48,649 bases of DNA from Bradyrhizobium sp. LTSP885 (lineage in GTDB: Bacteria > Pseudomonadota > Alphaproteobacteria > Rhizobiales > Xanthobacteraceae): contig NZ_JYMT01000013.1 in the NCBI RefSeq assembly GCF_000938305.1, positions 2,633 to 51,281 of the forward strand, read 5' to 3'. The notes under the pieces were generated by a model. It saw only the letters and a list, made by a program, of their open reading frames with translations. It was not told the DNA's origin and did no database searches. The position numbers were made by a program, and so were the translations under genes. Every line of letters begins with the position of its first letter. Position 1 is the stretch's first letter. Of this stretch, positions 17,623 to 26,954 are shown piece after piece.

Positions 17623-18429
17623 TCAACCGCCTCCGCTCTCGCCACCGAATGCGCCATGACGGCCGATGCCCGAGGCGAAGCGGGTCGCGCCGGATAATGT
17701 CTCGCCCGAGGCGATCACCTCGAGGCCACCACGCATCTCATTCTTGATCGCGTCCTCTTCCTCGAGGTCCCATTGCCGCAATGCTGAGAGGCGGTCGGCG
17801 CGCAGGCATTTTTGCGGGAATTGCGCGATCTCTTTGGCGAGCGCGATCGCGTGCGCGCGGGCTTCGCCTTTTGGCACCAGCCGGTTCGCCAGTCCCATGC
17901 GCAGTGCCTCCGGTCCGCCGACGGGGCGTCCGGTGAGGATCAGGTCGATCGCCTGCGAATGGCCGATCAGTCGTGGCAGGCGGATGGTGCCGAGATCGAT
18001 CAGCGGCACGCCGAAGCGGCGGCAGAAGATGCCGAAGGTGGCATCCTCCGCGACGACGCGCATGTCGGCCCACAGCGCGAGCTCCATGCCGCCGGCGACG
18101 GCAAAACCTTCGACCGCGGCAATGACAGGCTTCGACAGTCGCAACCGGCTCGGCCCCATCGGCGCGATCGTGTTGTGGCCGCCGATCTCGCGCTTCTTGT
18201 TGGGATCGCCTGATGCCACCGCCTTGAGGTCCGCGCCCGCGCAAAAATAACCGCCGGTGCCGGTGAAGACGGCGACCGATGCGTCTTGATCGGCATCGAA
18301 CGCCAAGAATGCGTCATACAATTTGCGTGCGGTCGCACCGTCGACGGCGTTGCGGCAATGTGGACGGTTGATGGAGATGATGGTGATGGGACCATCGTGC
18401 TCGACGAGCACGGCATCGGATTCGGACAT
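17623..18429 (-). CDS. Enoyl-CoA hydratase/isomerase (crotonase) family protein
   Basis: A 268-residue crotonase-fold protein. The oxyanion-hole segments FCAGADLKAVASG and VAAVEGFAVAGGMELALWAD are intact; the second catalytic position lies in the FGVPLIDLGTIRLPRLIG region, where the usual Glu is replaced by Asp or a neighbouring residue. It would hydrate or isomerise an acyl-CoA, perhaps in fatty-acid or aromatic-acid degradation. The ATG at 18429 (MSESDAVLVEHDGP) is preferred; the longer frame runs into the mosaic repeat upstream. It lies 180 bp downstream of purC with a repeat between, so co-transcription is doubtful. Confidence 0.9.
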   Translation of the reverse strand: MSESDAVLVEHDGPITIISINRPHCRNAVDGATARKLYDAFLAFDADQDASVAVFTGTGGYFCAGADLKAVASGDPNKKREIGGHNTIAPMGPSRLRLSKPVIAAVEGFAVAGGMELALWADMRVVAEDATFGIFCRRFGVPLIDLGTIRLPRLIGHSQAIDLILTGRPVGGPEALRMGLANRLVPKGEARAHAIALAKEIAQFPQKCLRADRLSALRQWDLEEEDAIKNEMRGGLEVIASGETLSGATRFASGIGRHGAFGGESGGG

Positions 18430-18456
18430 GGGCGCTCCCTGGGTGTTTTTCTTGTC

Positions 18457-18561
18457 GTCATTCCGGGGCGCGCGAAGCGCGAACCCGGAATCCATTTCGC
18501 CACACGGCGTGCGCGGATGAATGGATTCCGGGCCCGCTCCTTCGGAGCGTCCCGGAATGAC
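18457..18561. repeat. Mosaic palindromic element with GTCATTCCGGGG ends
   Basis: Begins GTCATTCCGGGG and ends CCCGGAATGAC. Inner arms CCCGGAATCCAT and ATGGATTCCGGG are also reverse complements, giving two nested stem-loops. Same family as 3877-3955 and 24097-24197. It occupies most of the gap between purC and the crotonase gene. Confidence 0.85.
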
Positions 18562-18609
18562 GGAGAGGGAATTTGCGCTGTCGCTGCGCGATCCGCAATG
18601 GCGCTGGAG

Positions 18610-19524
18610 CTAGACCTTCAACTCCGTCCCCGTCACGCGGCTGTAAGCCTCGAGATAGCGCTTGCTCGTCGCGTCCACAACGCTCGCTGGCAGCGGCGGC
18701 GCGGGGGCGTCGCCGTTCCAGCGGCCGGCGCGGCGCTCGATGTCGAGATAGTCGCGCAAGGGCTGCTTGTCGAAGCTCGGCTGCGGCTGGCCGGGCTTGT
18801 AGGCGTCGACCGCCCAGAAGCGCGAGGAATCCGGCGTCATCACCTCGTCGATCAGGATGATGCGGCCGTCTCTGTCGCGGCCGAACTCGAATTTGGTATC
18901 CGCAATGATGATGCCGCGGGCGCGGCTGGTCTTTTCGCCATAGCCGTAGACATCGCGCGCCATCTTTTCCAGCGTCGCCGCCACGTCGGGACCGAGGATC
19001 TCGCGCACCCGGGCCACGGTGATGTTCTCGTCATGGCCGGCCTCGGCCTTGGTCGCCGGGCTGAAGATCGCGGGCTCCAGCTTTTGACTTTCGACCAGGC
19101 CCGCGGGCAGCTTCTCGCCGGCAAGCGTGCCCTCGGCCGCGTATTCCTTCCACGCCGAGCCGGAGATGTAGCCGCGGATCACGCATTCGATCGGAAACAC
19201 CGTCGTGCGCTTGCACAGCATCGCGCGTCCGACGATGTCGGCGCGATGGTTCTTCAGATCAGGCACCGCGCGGATGATCTCGTCGGCATCGGCGCTGATC
19301 ATGTGGTGCGGCACGGTGCCCTCGAGCTGCCGGAACCACCAGGCGCTGATTTGCGTCAGCACCGCGCCCTTCATCGGGATGGTCTCCGCCATCACCACGT
19401 CGAAGGCCGAGATGCGGTCCGTGGTCAGCAGCAGCACACGGTCGTCGCCGACGGCATAGATATCGCGCACCTTGCCACGGCCGATCCGGGGCAGGGGCAA
19501 ATCGCTTGATAGCATCGCAGTCAT
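18610..19524 (-). CDS. purC: SAICAR synthetase (purine biosynthesis)
   Basis: A 304-residue phosphoribosylaminoimidazole-succinocarboxamide synthase, which ligates aspartate to CAIR in de novo purine synthesis with ATP. The N-terminal [14 protein letters not shown] nucleotide loop, [16 protein letters not shown], and the [16 protein letters not shown] and [12 protein letters not shown] motifs are all present. The length matches the roughly 300-residue subfamily rather than the shorter 240-residue bacterial form. Bradyrhizobium-type genomes often carry both lengths; this would be the longer paralog. ATG at 19524, with a second ATG three codons in. It appears to be monocistronic. Confidence 0.95.
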   Translation of the reverse strand: MTAMLSSDLPLPRIGRGKVRDIYAVGDDRVLLLTTDRISAFDVVMAETIPMKGAVLTQISAWWFRQLEGTVPHHMISADADEIIRAVPDLKNHRADIVGRAMLCKRTTVFPIECVIRGYISGSAWKEYAAEGTLAGEKLPAGLVESQKLEPAIFSPATKAEAGHDENITVARVREILGPDVAATLEKMARDVYGYGEKTSRARGIIIADTKFEFGRDRDGRIILIDEVMTPDSSRFWAVDAYKPGQPQPSFDKQPLRDYLDIERRAGRWNGDAPAPPLPASVVDATSKRYLEAYSRVTGTELKV

Positions 19525-19599
19525 GGCGTGATCTTTCGAAAGCCGCGCGCCCGCGCGAGCGTCGCGCGGGCGGCAAGGGAGCCTACGACAGGAGATAGC

Positions 19600-20517
19600 T
19601 CACTCCGGCAGTGGAATGAACTCATGTTCCTGCGGAACTTGCGTGAATCGGCCGGTTTTCCAGTCCTGTTTGGCCTGCTCGATCCGCTGCTTCGAGGAAG
19701 AAACGAAATTCCACCAGATGTGGCGCGGCCCCTCCAGCGCGTCGCCGCCGAGGAACATCATGCGCGTTGGCTTCGTCGTCTTCACGGTGATGCGATCGCC
19801 GGGCCGGAAGATCAGCAGCCGCGGCCCCTCATAGCGCTCGTTCGTGATCTCGACCTCGCCGTCGACGAGATAGATCGCGCGCTCCTCATGGTCGGGGTCG
19901 AGCGGCAAGCTCGTCCCCGCCTGCGCGGTGACCTCAGCATAGAACCACGGCGACACCATGCTGACCGGCGAGGTGACGCCGAACGCCGAGCCTGCGATGA
20001 CGCGCGCAGTGAAGTCGCGCTCATTGATAACAGGCAATTCGCCGGCAGCGTAATGCTGGAACGACGGGGCGATTTCTTCCTTGCCCGCGGGCAATGCGAT
20101 CCAGCTCTGCAGGCCGAGCATTTTCTGGCCATCGCGGCGCTGCACGTCGGGGGTGCGCTCGGAATGTGCGATGCCGCGGCCCGCGGTCATCAGGTTCATC
20201 GCGCCGGGTTGGATCTCCCGGATATTGCCCTCGCTGTCGCGATGCATGATGCTGCCGTCGAACAGATAGGTGACGGTGGCAAGGCCGATATGCGGATGCG
20301 GCCGCACGTCCATGCCCTTGCCGGCGAGATATTGCACCGGCCCGAAATGATCGAAGAAGATGAAGGGCCCGACCATCTGCCGCTTGCCGTGCGGCAGCGC
20401 GCGACGCACCGCAAACCCATCGCCGAGATCGCGGGTGCGCGGCACGATGACGAGGTCGATCGCATCGCAGGTCCGGGGATCGCCGAATTCGGGATCAAGG
20501 TCGGGTGTCCAGCTCAT
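19600..20517 (-). CDS. Pirin family protein
   Basis: A 305-residue bicupin. The N-terminal pirin motif RPHPHIGLATVTYLFDGSIMHRDS holds the metal-binding histidines, and the GAMNLMTAGRGIAHSE segment completes the site. Bacterial pirins bind Fe or Ni and some have quercetinase activity or modulate metabolic enzymes and redox sensing. AAGGAG precedes the ATG. It is divergent from a GNAT gene, with a mosaic palindrome between them. It has a normal length for the family. Confidence 0.94.
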   Translation of the reverse strand: MSWTPDLDPEFGDPRTCDAIDLVIVPRTRDLGDGFAVRRALPHGKRQMVGPFIFFDHFGPVQYLAGKGMDVRPHPHIGLATVTYLFDGSIMHRDSEGNIREIQPGAMNLMTAGRGIAHSERTPDVQRRDGQKMLGLQSWIALPAGKEEIAPSFQHYAAGELPVINERDFTARVIAGSAFGVTSPVSMVSPWFYAEVTAQAGTSLPLDPDHEERAIYLVDGEVEITNERYEGPRLLIFRPGDRITVKTTKPTRMMFLGGDALEGPRHIWWNFVSSSKQRIEQAKQDWKTGRFTQVPQEHEFIPLPE

Positions 20518-20562
20518 CGCAAAACTCCTTCTGACTTTGCCGCATCATACTCTCTATCCGTC

Positions 20563-20689
20563 GTCCCGGCCAAGCGAAGCGCGAGCCGGGACCCATAACC
20601 ACAAATGCTTGTGTTACGAAGGCTGGGGCCCCAGCCTGCTTCAACAACTCGATTTCGTGGTTATGGGTCCCTGCTTTCGCAGGGACGAC
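20563..20689. repeat. Mosaic palindromic element with nested 15-bp arms
   Basis: Two hairpins at the ends (GTCCCGGCCAAGCGAAG...GCCGGGAC at 20563-20592 and GTCCCTGCTTTCGCAGGGAC around 20667-20686) are joined by perfect 15-bp arms 20588-20602 and 20657-20671. A 16-bp perfect palindrome GGCTGGGGCCCCAGCC lies at 20621-20636. It lies in the divergent control region of the pirin and GNAT genes, which is unusual for an element that elsewhere sits behind genes. Confidence 0.85.
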
Positions 20690-20753
20690 AGGGGAGTTTG
20701 GCGCTGGCGTACCTTTGATGGCAGCGGCATAATTCCGGAAACAGGAGGGCGTC

Positions 20754-21329
20754 ATGGTTTCTCTGATCAAGCCCGGCGCGAAGCTGCTGCAGGTCGATGG
20801 TCCCGTGATCGAAACCGCGCGCCTCATCCTGCGGCCGTGGCGCGCGTCCGATATTGCAGCGAATACGGCGATGCTGTCCGATCCTGAAACCGCGCGCTTC
20901 ATCGTGCCCGATCGCAAGCCGGTGACCTCAGAAATCAACGGCTGGCGCAACGCAGCCGTAATCTCCGGACACTGGGCACTCCATGGCTTCGGCATGTTCG
21001 CGGTCGAGGAGAAATCCTCCGGCCGCTACATCGGGCGTGTTGGTCCCTGGTATCCGCCGGGCTGGCCGGGCTTCGAGGTCGGCTGGGGCATCGCCAAAGA
21101 GTGCCGCGGTAAGGGCTATGCGGTGGAGGCGGCGCGCGCCGCGATCGACTGGGTGTTCGCCAATCTTACGGTCGATCGCATCATCCATTGCATCGATCCG
21201 GCCAACGTGGCCTCGCAGGGCGTGGCGCGACGGTTGAGCGCCGCAATCGACGGTCAGGCCAACCTCAACGGAGATACGGTCGATCTCTGGGTGACGACAC
21301 GCGAACGCTGGCCGCGCGATGGTTCTTGA
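20754..21329 (+). CDS. GNAT family N-acetyltransferase (RimJ/RimL-like)
   Basis: A 191-residue acetyltransferase. The start of the domain is ETARLILRPWRASDIAANTAML. The acetyl-CoA binding motif is EVGWGIAKECRGKGYAVEAARAA (Q/RxxGxG/A form as RGKGYA), followed by IIHCIDPANVASQGVARRL, as in RimJ/RimL-type enzymes that acetylate protein N-termini or small amines. The substrate is unknown. AGGAGG precedes the ATG. It is followed 63 bp later by a membrane AraC-type gene in the same direction and may be co-transcribed with it. Confidence 0.92.
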   Translation: MVSLIKPGAKLLQVDGPVIETARLILRPWRASDIAANTAMLSDPETARFIVPDRKPVTSEINGWRNAAVISGHWALHGFGMFAVEEKSSGRYIGRVGPWYPPGWPGFEVGWGIAKECRGKGYAVEAARAAIDWVFANLTVDRIIHCIDPANVASQGVARRLSAAIDGQANLNGDTVDLWVTTRERWPRDGS

Positions 21330-21392
21330 AAAAGCAGGTGTGAGGACCGATGTTCGTGCCGCTGCTGTTTCCAACTTGAAGCCAACGGATCG

Positions 21393-22451
21393 ATGACCTT
21401 TGCCGCGACAGAACTGTGCCTGCGCGCCGCCGCCGTGACGCTGCTGCTGGTGCTTGCGGCCTCGATGTTCGCGGATTTCCGCCAGGTACTGGCCGGGCGG
21501 CTCACGATCGCCTTCGCGCTCGGCACGGCTGCGCATGCGGTGACCGCGTCGATCGGTGCCGGGTCGCCGGTCTCGGCCGGGCAAGCGCCACTGATCGCGC
21601 TCGCGACCGGCGACATCGTGGTGTTCTGGTTGTTCACCCGCGCGCTGTTTGATGACGCCTTTCGGCTACGCTGGTGGCATGGCCTGATCTGGGCCGCGGT
21701 CGTGGCCTTCAGCTACGTCAGTTGCATGTGGATCGCACCCGGCGGCAACGCGCGGATCGCGATCACCATGGTCAATTCGCTCGTGCTCGTCTTCATCGCG
21801 CTCGCGGTGGCGCAGACCATCGCCTCGTGGTCGGCGGATCTGGTCGAACGCCGCCGCCGCGTCCGCGTCTTCATCGTCGTCGCGTCTGCGCTCTACGGCG
21901 GAATGAACGCGCTGCTGCAGATCGCGTATGCCGGCAGCCGCGTGACGGTGGAATGGGCCAATCTGCTCAACGCGGGCGTACTCACCGGCATCGTGGCCGC
22001 GATCACCTGGGCGATGATGCGGGTCGACGGTGCCGACCTGTTCACCGCGCCGCCCGAGGCCATCGCGCTGGCAAAGCCGGTCGCGGCCGAGGAGGCGGCG
22101 GATCAGAAGCTGGTCGACGCCCTGATGCGGCTGATGGCGGACGAGCGCATCTACCGCCATGACAACATCACGATCGGGACGCTGGCGAGCCGGCTGAAGA
22201 TCCCTGAATACCGCCTGCGCCGGCTGATCAATCAGCGGCTCGGCTACCGCAACTTCAGCGTCTTCCTCAACAACCACCGGATCGAGGAGGCCAAGGCCGC
22301 GCTGGCTGATCCGACCCAGGCCGAAGTCCCGGTTATCACGATCGCCATGGACGCCGGCTTCCAGTCGCTCGGGCCTTTCAATCGCGCCTTCAAGGCGACG
22401 ACGGGCGTGACGCCGACGGAGTACCGGCGGCTCAAGGCGAGCGCGGCGTGA
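21393..22451 (+). CDS. AraC family regulator with N-terminal membrane domain
   Basis: A 352-residue protein. The first about 210 residues hold six or seven hydrophobic segments (for example AAVTLLLVLAASMF, WHGLIWAAVVAFSYV, MVNSLVLVFIALAV). The last about 100 residues are an AraC DNA-binding domain with NITIGTLASRLKIPEYRLRRL and ITIAMDAGFQSLGPFNRAFK. It would be a membrane-bound one-component regulator that senses a signal in or across the membrane. It follows a GNAT gene and precedes the Tat-like serine hydrolase gene, whose start lies about 196 bp further on. The target is unknown. Confidence 0.9.
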   Translation: MTFAATELCLRAAAVTLLLVLAASMFADFRQVLAGRLTIAFALGTAAHAVTASIGAGSPVSAGQAPLIALATGDIVVFWLFTRALFDDAFRLRWWHGLIWAAVVAFSYVSCMWIAPGGNARIAITMVNSLVLVFIALAVAQTIASWSADLVERRRRVRVFIVVASALYGGMNALLQIAYAGSRVTVEWANLLNAGVLTGIVAAITWAMMRVDGADLFTAPPEAIALAKPVAAEEAADQKLVDALMRLMADERIYRHDNITIGTLASRLKIPEYRLRRLINQRLGYRNFSVFLNNHRIEEAKAALADPTQAEVPVITIAMDAGFQSLGPFNRAFKATTGVTPTEYRRLKASAA

Positions 22452-22647
22452 GGGCTCTTTTCCCTCTCCTGCTTGCGGGGAGGTAAAGCGAGCGAGCGGC
22501 TCTAGTCATTGTAATCACAAGATAATTCTAGAATCGGCCACCCGCTTTCAGCTTTCGCCCAGCCCGATTTCCAAATCCGGCGAGCGCTCGGCCGTCCGGC
22601 GCTGCTTGATCCGGCCACGCACCCATTGCGCCATGCCGGAGGATATC

Positions 22648-24075
22648 GTGACCCGTCGAAAGCTGCTTCTCATCCTTGCCGCCACCACCGCGCTCAGCGG
22701 GCTTGTCTGGTCCGCCGCCCGCGCCCATGACGTGCCGAAAGTCGCGACCGGCTTTGTCGCCAACATCATCTGCTCCGAAACCTTCGTGACAGGCCTCGAA
22801 CCGGGCCGGATTTTCTCCGAGACCATGGAAGCGATGCCGGGCACCAGCCTGATCACCTGGGCGATGCACACCCAGGTCGACCGCGCGCACAAGGACGTCA
22901 ACGTGACGCTGTTCGGCCTTGGCCGCAGCCACGCCGTCTATCGCGATGGCCTCGGCTGCACCCTCGATCATGGCGAAGCTCCGGCCGATGTCGCGCTGCC
23001 GCCTGCGAGCCCGCAGCCAGCCTTGCTGCCTGACATCACGGGTCCATCAATCGTCACGCCGCAAAACCCGCAGCTCGCCGCTGCCCTCGACCGCGCCTTC
23101 GCCGAGCCCGCCCAACCGCCGTTCCGCCATACCCGGGCGATCGTGGTGATGAAGGACGGCCACATCGTCGCCGAGCGCTATGCCGACGGTATCGGCATCG
23201 ATACACCGCTGCTCGGCTTCTCCGCGACCAAATCGGTGGTTTCGGCGCTGGTCGGAATTCTGGTGCGCGACGGCAAGTTGACGGTCGATCAGCCGGTCCC
23301 GATCGCGGCCTGGCAGAATCAAAGCGATCCGCGCCACGCGATATCGGTCGACCAATTGCTGCGTCACACCGCGGGACTCGCGCTCGGCAGCTCGCTGCAG
23401 GCCTCACTGGCGTCAGTGCTCGAGCCGGTCAACCGGATGAAGTTCATGGAATCGGACATGGCCGCGTATGCCGAGAGCATTCCGCTGGAGAGCGCACCCG
23501 GCCGGGTCTGGAATTATCACGACGGCAATTTCATTATTCTCTCGCATTTGCTCCGCAATGCGGCCGGCGGTCACGCGGCGGACGTGATGCGCTTTGCGCG
23601 TCGCGAATTGTTCGGCCCGCTCGGCATGCGTAATGTCGTTCTGGAGTTCGATGCCGCGGGAACGCCGGAAGGATCGAGCCAGATGCTGGCGAGTGCGCGC
23701 GACTGGGCGCGGTTCGGCCAGCTCTATCTCAATGACGGCATGGCCGGCGGAAAACACATCCTGCCGGAAGGCTGGGTGAAATACTCCGCGTCAGCGACGC
23801 CGAACGCCTGGGTCGGCTACGGTGCCGGCTTCTGGACCAATCACGGCGACAGCCATGGCGCCAACTACCGCATCACACACGGCTGGCCGCGCGATGCCTT
23901 CTTCGCCAAGGGCACGATCGGGCAATACGTGATCGTCATTCCGTCGGAGCGGCTCTTCATCGTCCGTCTCGGCCGTTCGCCGAACTGGCCGGTGGAGGCG
24001 GATGGCGTGTTCGATCTCGTCCGCGATGTCGTAGCGGCAACGTCAAGCAAGGCGACGCTTGCGGGCGGCAATTGA
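22648..24075 (+). CDS. Exported serine hydrolase (beta-lactamase family)
   Basis: A 475-residue beta-lactamase-related serine hydrolase. S192-A-T-K195 is the SxxK tetrad, and Y290 in NYHDGN is the second catalytic Tyr. The N-terminus MTRRKLLLILAATTALSGL resembles a twin-arginine signal (RRK plus hydrophobic run, cleavage near AHD). An N-terminal extension of about 130 residues before the hydrolase domain is unassigned. The GTG at 22648 has GGAGG five bases upstream; an ATG at 22633 is the main alternative. It is a periplasmic or secreted esterase or peptidase-like enzyme; its substrate is unknown. It is convergent with MmgE/PrpD across a mosaic palindrome. Confidence 0.9.
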   Translation: MTRRKLLLILAATTALSGLVWSAARAHDVPKVATGFVANIICSETFVTGLEPGRIFSETMEAMPGTSLITWAMHTQVDRAHKDVNVTLFGLGRSHAVYRDGLGCTLDHGEAPADVALPPASPQPALLPDITGPSIVTPQNPQLAAALDRAFAEPAQPPFRHTRAIVVMKDGHIVAERYADGIGIDTPLLGFSATKSVVSALVGILVRDGKLTVDQPVPIAAWQNQSDPRHAISVDQLLRHTAGLALGSSLQASLASVLEPVNRMKFMESDMAAYAESIPLESAPGRVWNYHDGNFIILSHLLRNAAGGHAADVMRFARRELFGPLGMRNVVLEFDAAGTPEGSSQMLASARDWARFGQLYLNDGMAGGKHILPEGWVKYSASATPNAWVGYGAGFWTNHGDSHGANYRITHGWPRDAFFAKGTIGQYVIVIPSERLFIVRLGRSPNWPVEADGVFDLVRDVVAATSSKATLAGGN

Positions 24076-24096
24076 CAGATGCGTGCTCTCTCCATC

Positions 24097-24197
24097 GTCA
24101 TTCCGGGGCGTGCGAAGCACGAGCCCGGAATCCATTCCGACACGAGTGATGCGGTTCGATGGATTCCGGGCTCTCGCTATGCGAGCCCCGGAATGAC
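24097..24197. repeat. Mosaic palindromic element with GTCATTCCGGGG ends
   Basis: Starts GTCATTCCGGGGCGTGCGAAG and ends CCCCGGAATGAC; internal arms CCCGGAATCCAT and ATGGATTCCGGG. It is the third copy of the family seen at 3877 and 18457. It lies in the gap between two convergent genes and could serve as a bidirectional terminator. Confidence 0.85.
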
Positions 24198-24206
24198 AGC
24201 AAGGGG

Positions 24207-25577
24207 CTACTGCCGCCCCAACTGCGTCGCGGTCGCCACACGATCGAACTGCTCCAGCGAGAGAATCGCATCCGCGAGCTGATCCGCGCGCTTGTTGAGC
24301 ACCGGCCTCGCCAGCGTCAGAAACTTCTGCTGCATCGCCTGCGCATCGGGAAACGAGGCCGGCTCGCCCGAGGGATCGGCGTAGAGCCGCTCATGCACAC
24401 CGTCGTCGGTGGTGATGGAGACGCGGGCGCCGAACGGGTGGGTGCGGCCGACCTCGAGGCGGTCGTCCTGCACCACGTCGAATTTGTCGGCGAGCGCGTC
24501 GATCGCCTTGTCGCCCAGCCGCTCGTAATCGTCCCAGCCGAAGCGTCCTTGATCCAGCGCGATGGCGCCGGTGAAGAACATCGAGAACTGGCCGCCGACG
24601 ATCGAGGTCGGGTGCCGCTTGGTGGCGGCGTCGCCCGTCAGCGTGATGCCGTTGCGGTGCAGGCCGATCTCGACCTTTTTGATCTGGTCGGGGGTCAGAT
24701 TGTGCTCCCTGCGCATCGCGATCAGCGCGTCGATCGCGGCATGGGTGTAGCGGCAGCTCGGATAGGGTTTTACGCCGATCTTCATGGTCTCGTAGGTGTG
24801 GCCCAAGCCGGCCACCGCCTTGTCCGGATGCGCATTGTCGCTGTAGCCGACCAGCAGGCCGTGCTTGCCCTCGACCGATTCGGACGAGCCGACGAAATCG
24901 TTGCGCGCCAGCGTCGCTGCGATCACGCCGTTCATCGCGGCAGCACCGACCTGGTAGCGCTTGTTCCAGGCGCCGTTGACCAAAAACTGCAGCGAACCGG
25001 CGGCCTGGCTGCCGGAGACGCCGAAGGCGGAGGCGATCTGCTGCTTAGATAGGCCGAACAGTTTTGCCGCGGCGGCGGCGGCGCCATAGGTGCCGGCGGT
25101 CGCGGTCGGGTGGAAGCCGCGGGCGTAATGCGAGGTCGGGTCGAGCGCGTTGCCGAGGCGGCAGCACACTTCATAGCCGGCGACGATCGCGGTCAGCACG
25201 TCGCGGCCAGAGGCGCCGACCATCTCGCCGACCGCGAATGCGGCAGGCACCACGGGCGCGCTCGGATGCAGCGAGGAATCCGCATGGGTGTCGTCGAAAT
25301 CAAGCGAATGGCCGAGCGCGCCATTGAGCAGCGCCGCCACGGCCGGCGTCCAGGTCTTCCCGTCGCCGAACACAGTGGCCTCGCCCTTGCCGTCCAGCGC
25401 CAGCGCCTCCAGCATCTTCATCAGCGAGGGCGTCGATTCCGCGTCGCGGCGGGCGCGGATGGCGCTACCGAGGAAATCCAGCGTCAGTACCTTGGCGCGC
25501 TCCAGCACCTCCGGCGGGATGTCCTGATATTTCAGGTCGGCGACATAGGCGGCAAGCGTTGCGGTTTCGTGAGCCAT
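24207..25577 (-). CDS. MmgE/PrpD family protein
   Basis: A 456-residue member of the MmgE/PrpD family (2-methylcitrate dehydratase, cis-aconitate decarboxylase, iminodisuccinate epimerase relatives). The family blocks are seen as LDFLGSAIRARRDAES, the LGHSLDFDDTHADSSLHPSA motif with the catalytic Asp/His residues, and a C-terminal VGGQFSMFFTGAIAL block. It would dehydrate or isomerise a tricarboxylate-like acid; the exact substrate cannot be told, since no prpB/prpC genes are adjacent. GAGGA precedes the ATG. It is a single gene. Confidence 0.92.
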   Translation of the reverse strand: MAHETATLAAYVADLKYQDIPPEVLERAKVLTLDFLGSAIRARRDAESTPSLMKMLEALALDGKGEATVFGDGKTWTPAVAALLNGALGHSLDFDDTHADSSLHPSAPVVPAAFAVGEMVGASGRDVLTAIVAGYEVCCRLGNALDPTSHYARGFHPTATAGTYGAAAAAAKLFGLSKQQIASAFGVSGSQAAGSLQFLVNGAWNKRYQVGAAAMNGVIAATLARNDFVGSSESVEGKHGLLVGYSDNAHPDKAVAGLGHTYETMKIGVKPYPSCRYTHAAIDALIAMRREHNLTPDQIKKVEIGLHRNGITLTGDAATKRHPTSIVGGQFSMFFTGAIALDQGRFGWDDYERLGDKAIDALADKFDVVQDDRLEVGRTHPFGARVSITTDDGVHERLYADPSGEPASFPDAQAMQQKFLTLARPVLNKRADQLADAILSLEQFDRVATATQLGRQ

Positions 25578-25724
25578 CGTGTTTCCTCAATTTTGCGGCG
25601 CAGGGTAGGCGGGGCTGTCAGGCCTTTCAAGCCGCCTTGCCGCCGCGGGCAGCAGCCATGCTCCAAGTGGCTTAACTCGAATTCACCTATCAAGGACCTT
25701 TCCATTGATTCCGGATCAGGCTGC

Positions 25725-26840
25725 ATGAGGACCTTCGCAAAACGCATGTTCGACCCGTTCTGGGCCCGCAGGACGCAATTGGCGCTGGCAATCCGGATCG
25801 CGGCGTCGGGGGTGGCGGCCTATGCCATCGCGGTCGCGTTTCACCTGATGCTGCCGCTGTGGGCCGTGCTGACGTCTTTGATCGTCACCCAGATGAGCGT
25901 CGGCCGCTCGCTGAAGGCGACCCGCGACTACATGCTCGGCACCATCGGTGGCGCTATCTATGGCGGGGCAATCGCGGTGCTGATCCCGCATTCCGGTGAG
26001 GGCAGTCTGCTGGCGCTGCTGGTGCTGGCGATCGTGCCGCTGGCCTTCATCGCGTCGCTTAATCCGAGCCTGAACTCGGCGACGGTGACGGCCGTGATCG
26101 TGCTGCTGCTGCCAACGATACATCAGACCAATCCACTGGACTCCGCGATCGACCGCGTCCTCGAGGTCACGGTCGGCGCGCTGACCGGGCTTGTGATCTC
26201 GTTCCTGGTGCTGCCGTCGCGCGCGGTCAGCCAGATACGGATCAATGCGGCGAAGCTGCTGGAACTGCTCTCGGCCGCGTTCGCGGAATTGCTGGCCGGC
26301 CTGACCCGCGGTCTCGACAACGATGCGCTGCACCGGATCCAGGACGGGATTGGCACGGCGGTGACCAACCTCAACGCAACAGGCGCGGAAGCCGAGCGCG
26401 AGCGCGCCGTGCATTTGTCCTCCGGGCCGGAGACCGGCCCGCTATTGCGCACGGTCCAGCGGCTGCGGCACGATGTCGTGATGATCGGGCGCGCCAGCGG
26501 CACTCCGCTGCCGGCTGACATCCAGGCGCGGCTGGCGCGGCCGTTGTCCGACGTGAGCAACGCGATCGTCACCTACATGACGTCCGTCGCCGTGACCCTT
26601 CGTGCAGGCGTCGGCGCCGTGGACATCGCTCCGGTCGACGCGGCGCTACACGCCTACAGCGACGAGGTCGCCGCGATACGCCATGATGGTTTGATCCGCG
26701 GCCTGCCGGTCGACGCTGCCGAGCGCTTCTACGCGCTCGGATTTTCGCTGGAGCAGATGCGGCAGAACCTGACGGATCTCAAGCGCTGCCACGGGAATTG
26801 GTGTGTGGACGAGGACGCCGCGGAAGAACGCGTGGCCTGA
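25725..26840 (+). CDS. FUSC family membrane protein (aromatic acid exporter-like)
   Basis: A 371-residue membrane protein of the FUSC/fusaric-acid resistance group. The first about 160 residues hold about six hydrophobic segments with the family core VLTSLIVTQMSVGRSLKATRDYMLGTIGGAIYG (shown in parts: LIVTQMSVGRSLKATRDY, LGTIGGAIYGG). The remainder is soluble and helical. It is about half the length of full two-repeat FUSC pumps, as seen in single-repeat members. The open frame continues far upstream but overlaps the oppositely directed MmgE gene; the ATG at 25725 is the likely start, though its ribosome site is weak. It may export aromatic acids or similar toxic anions. Confidence 0.87.
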   Translation: MRTFAKRMFDPFWARRTQLALAIRIAASGVAAYAIAVAFHLMLPLWAVLTSLIVTQMSVGRSLKATRDYMLGTIGGAIYGGAIAVLIPHSGEGSLLALLVLAIVPLAFIASLNPSLNSATVTAVIVLLLPTIHQTNPLDSAIDRVLEVTVGALTGLVISFLVLPSRAVSQIRINAAKLLELLSAAFAELLAGLTRGLDNDALHRIQDGIGTAVTNLNATGAEAERERAVHLSSGPETGPLLRTVQRLRHDVVMIGRASGTPLPADIQARLARPLSDVSNAIVTYMTSVAVTLRAGVGAVDIAPVDAALHAYSDEVAAIRHDGLIRGLPVDAAERFYALGFSLEQMRQNLTDLKRCHGNWCVDEDAAEERVA

Positions 26841-26954
26841 CCTCGGGCAACGCGTTGCGACGTGTTATGACCTAGTCCGCGACCTTGCGCAGCATCGCGG
26901 GCACGATCAGGCGATGGCGTTTGGCGCGACCTCGTCAACCTTCATCCGGAACCT

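Noticed and set aside
25110..25724. Long N-terminal extension of the FUSC protein
   Set aside because: It lies entirely opposite the MmgE/PrpD gene and its start region, and the translated sequence is Arg-rich without membrane character.
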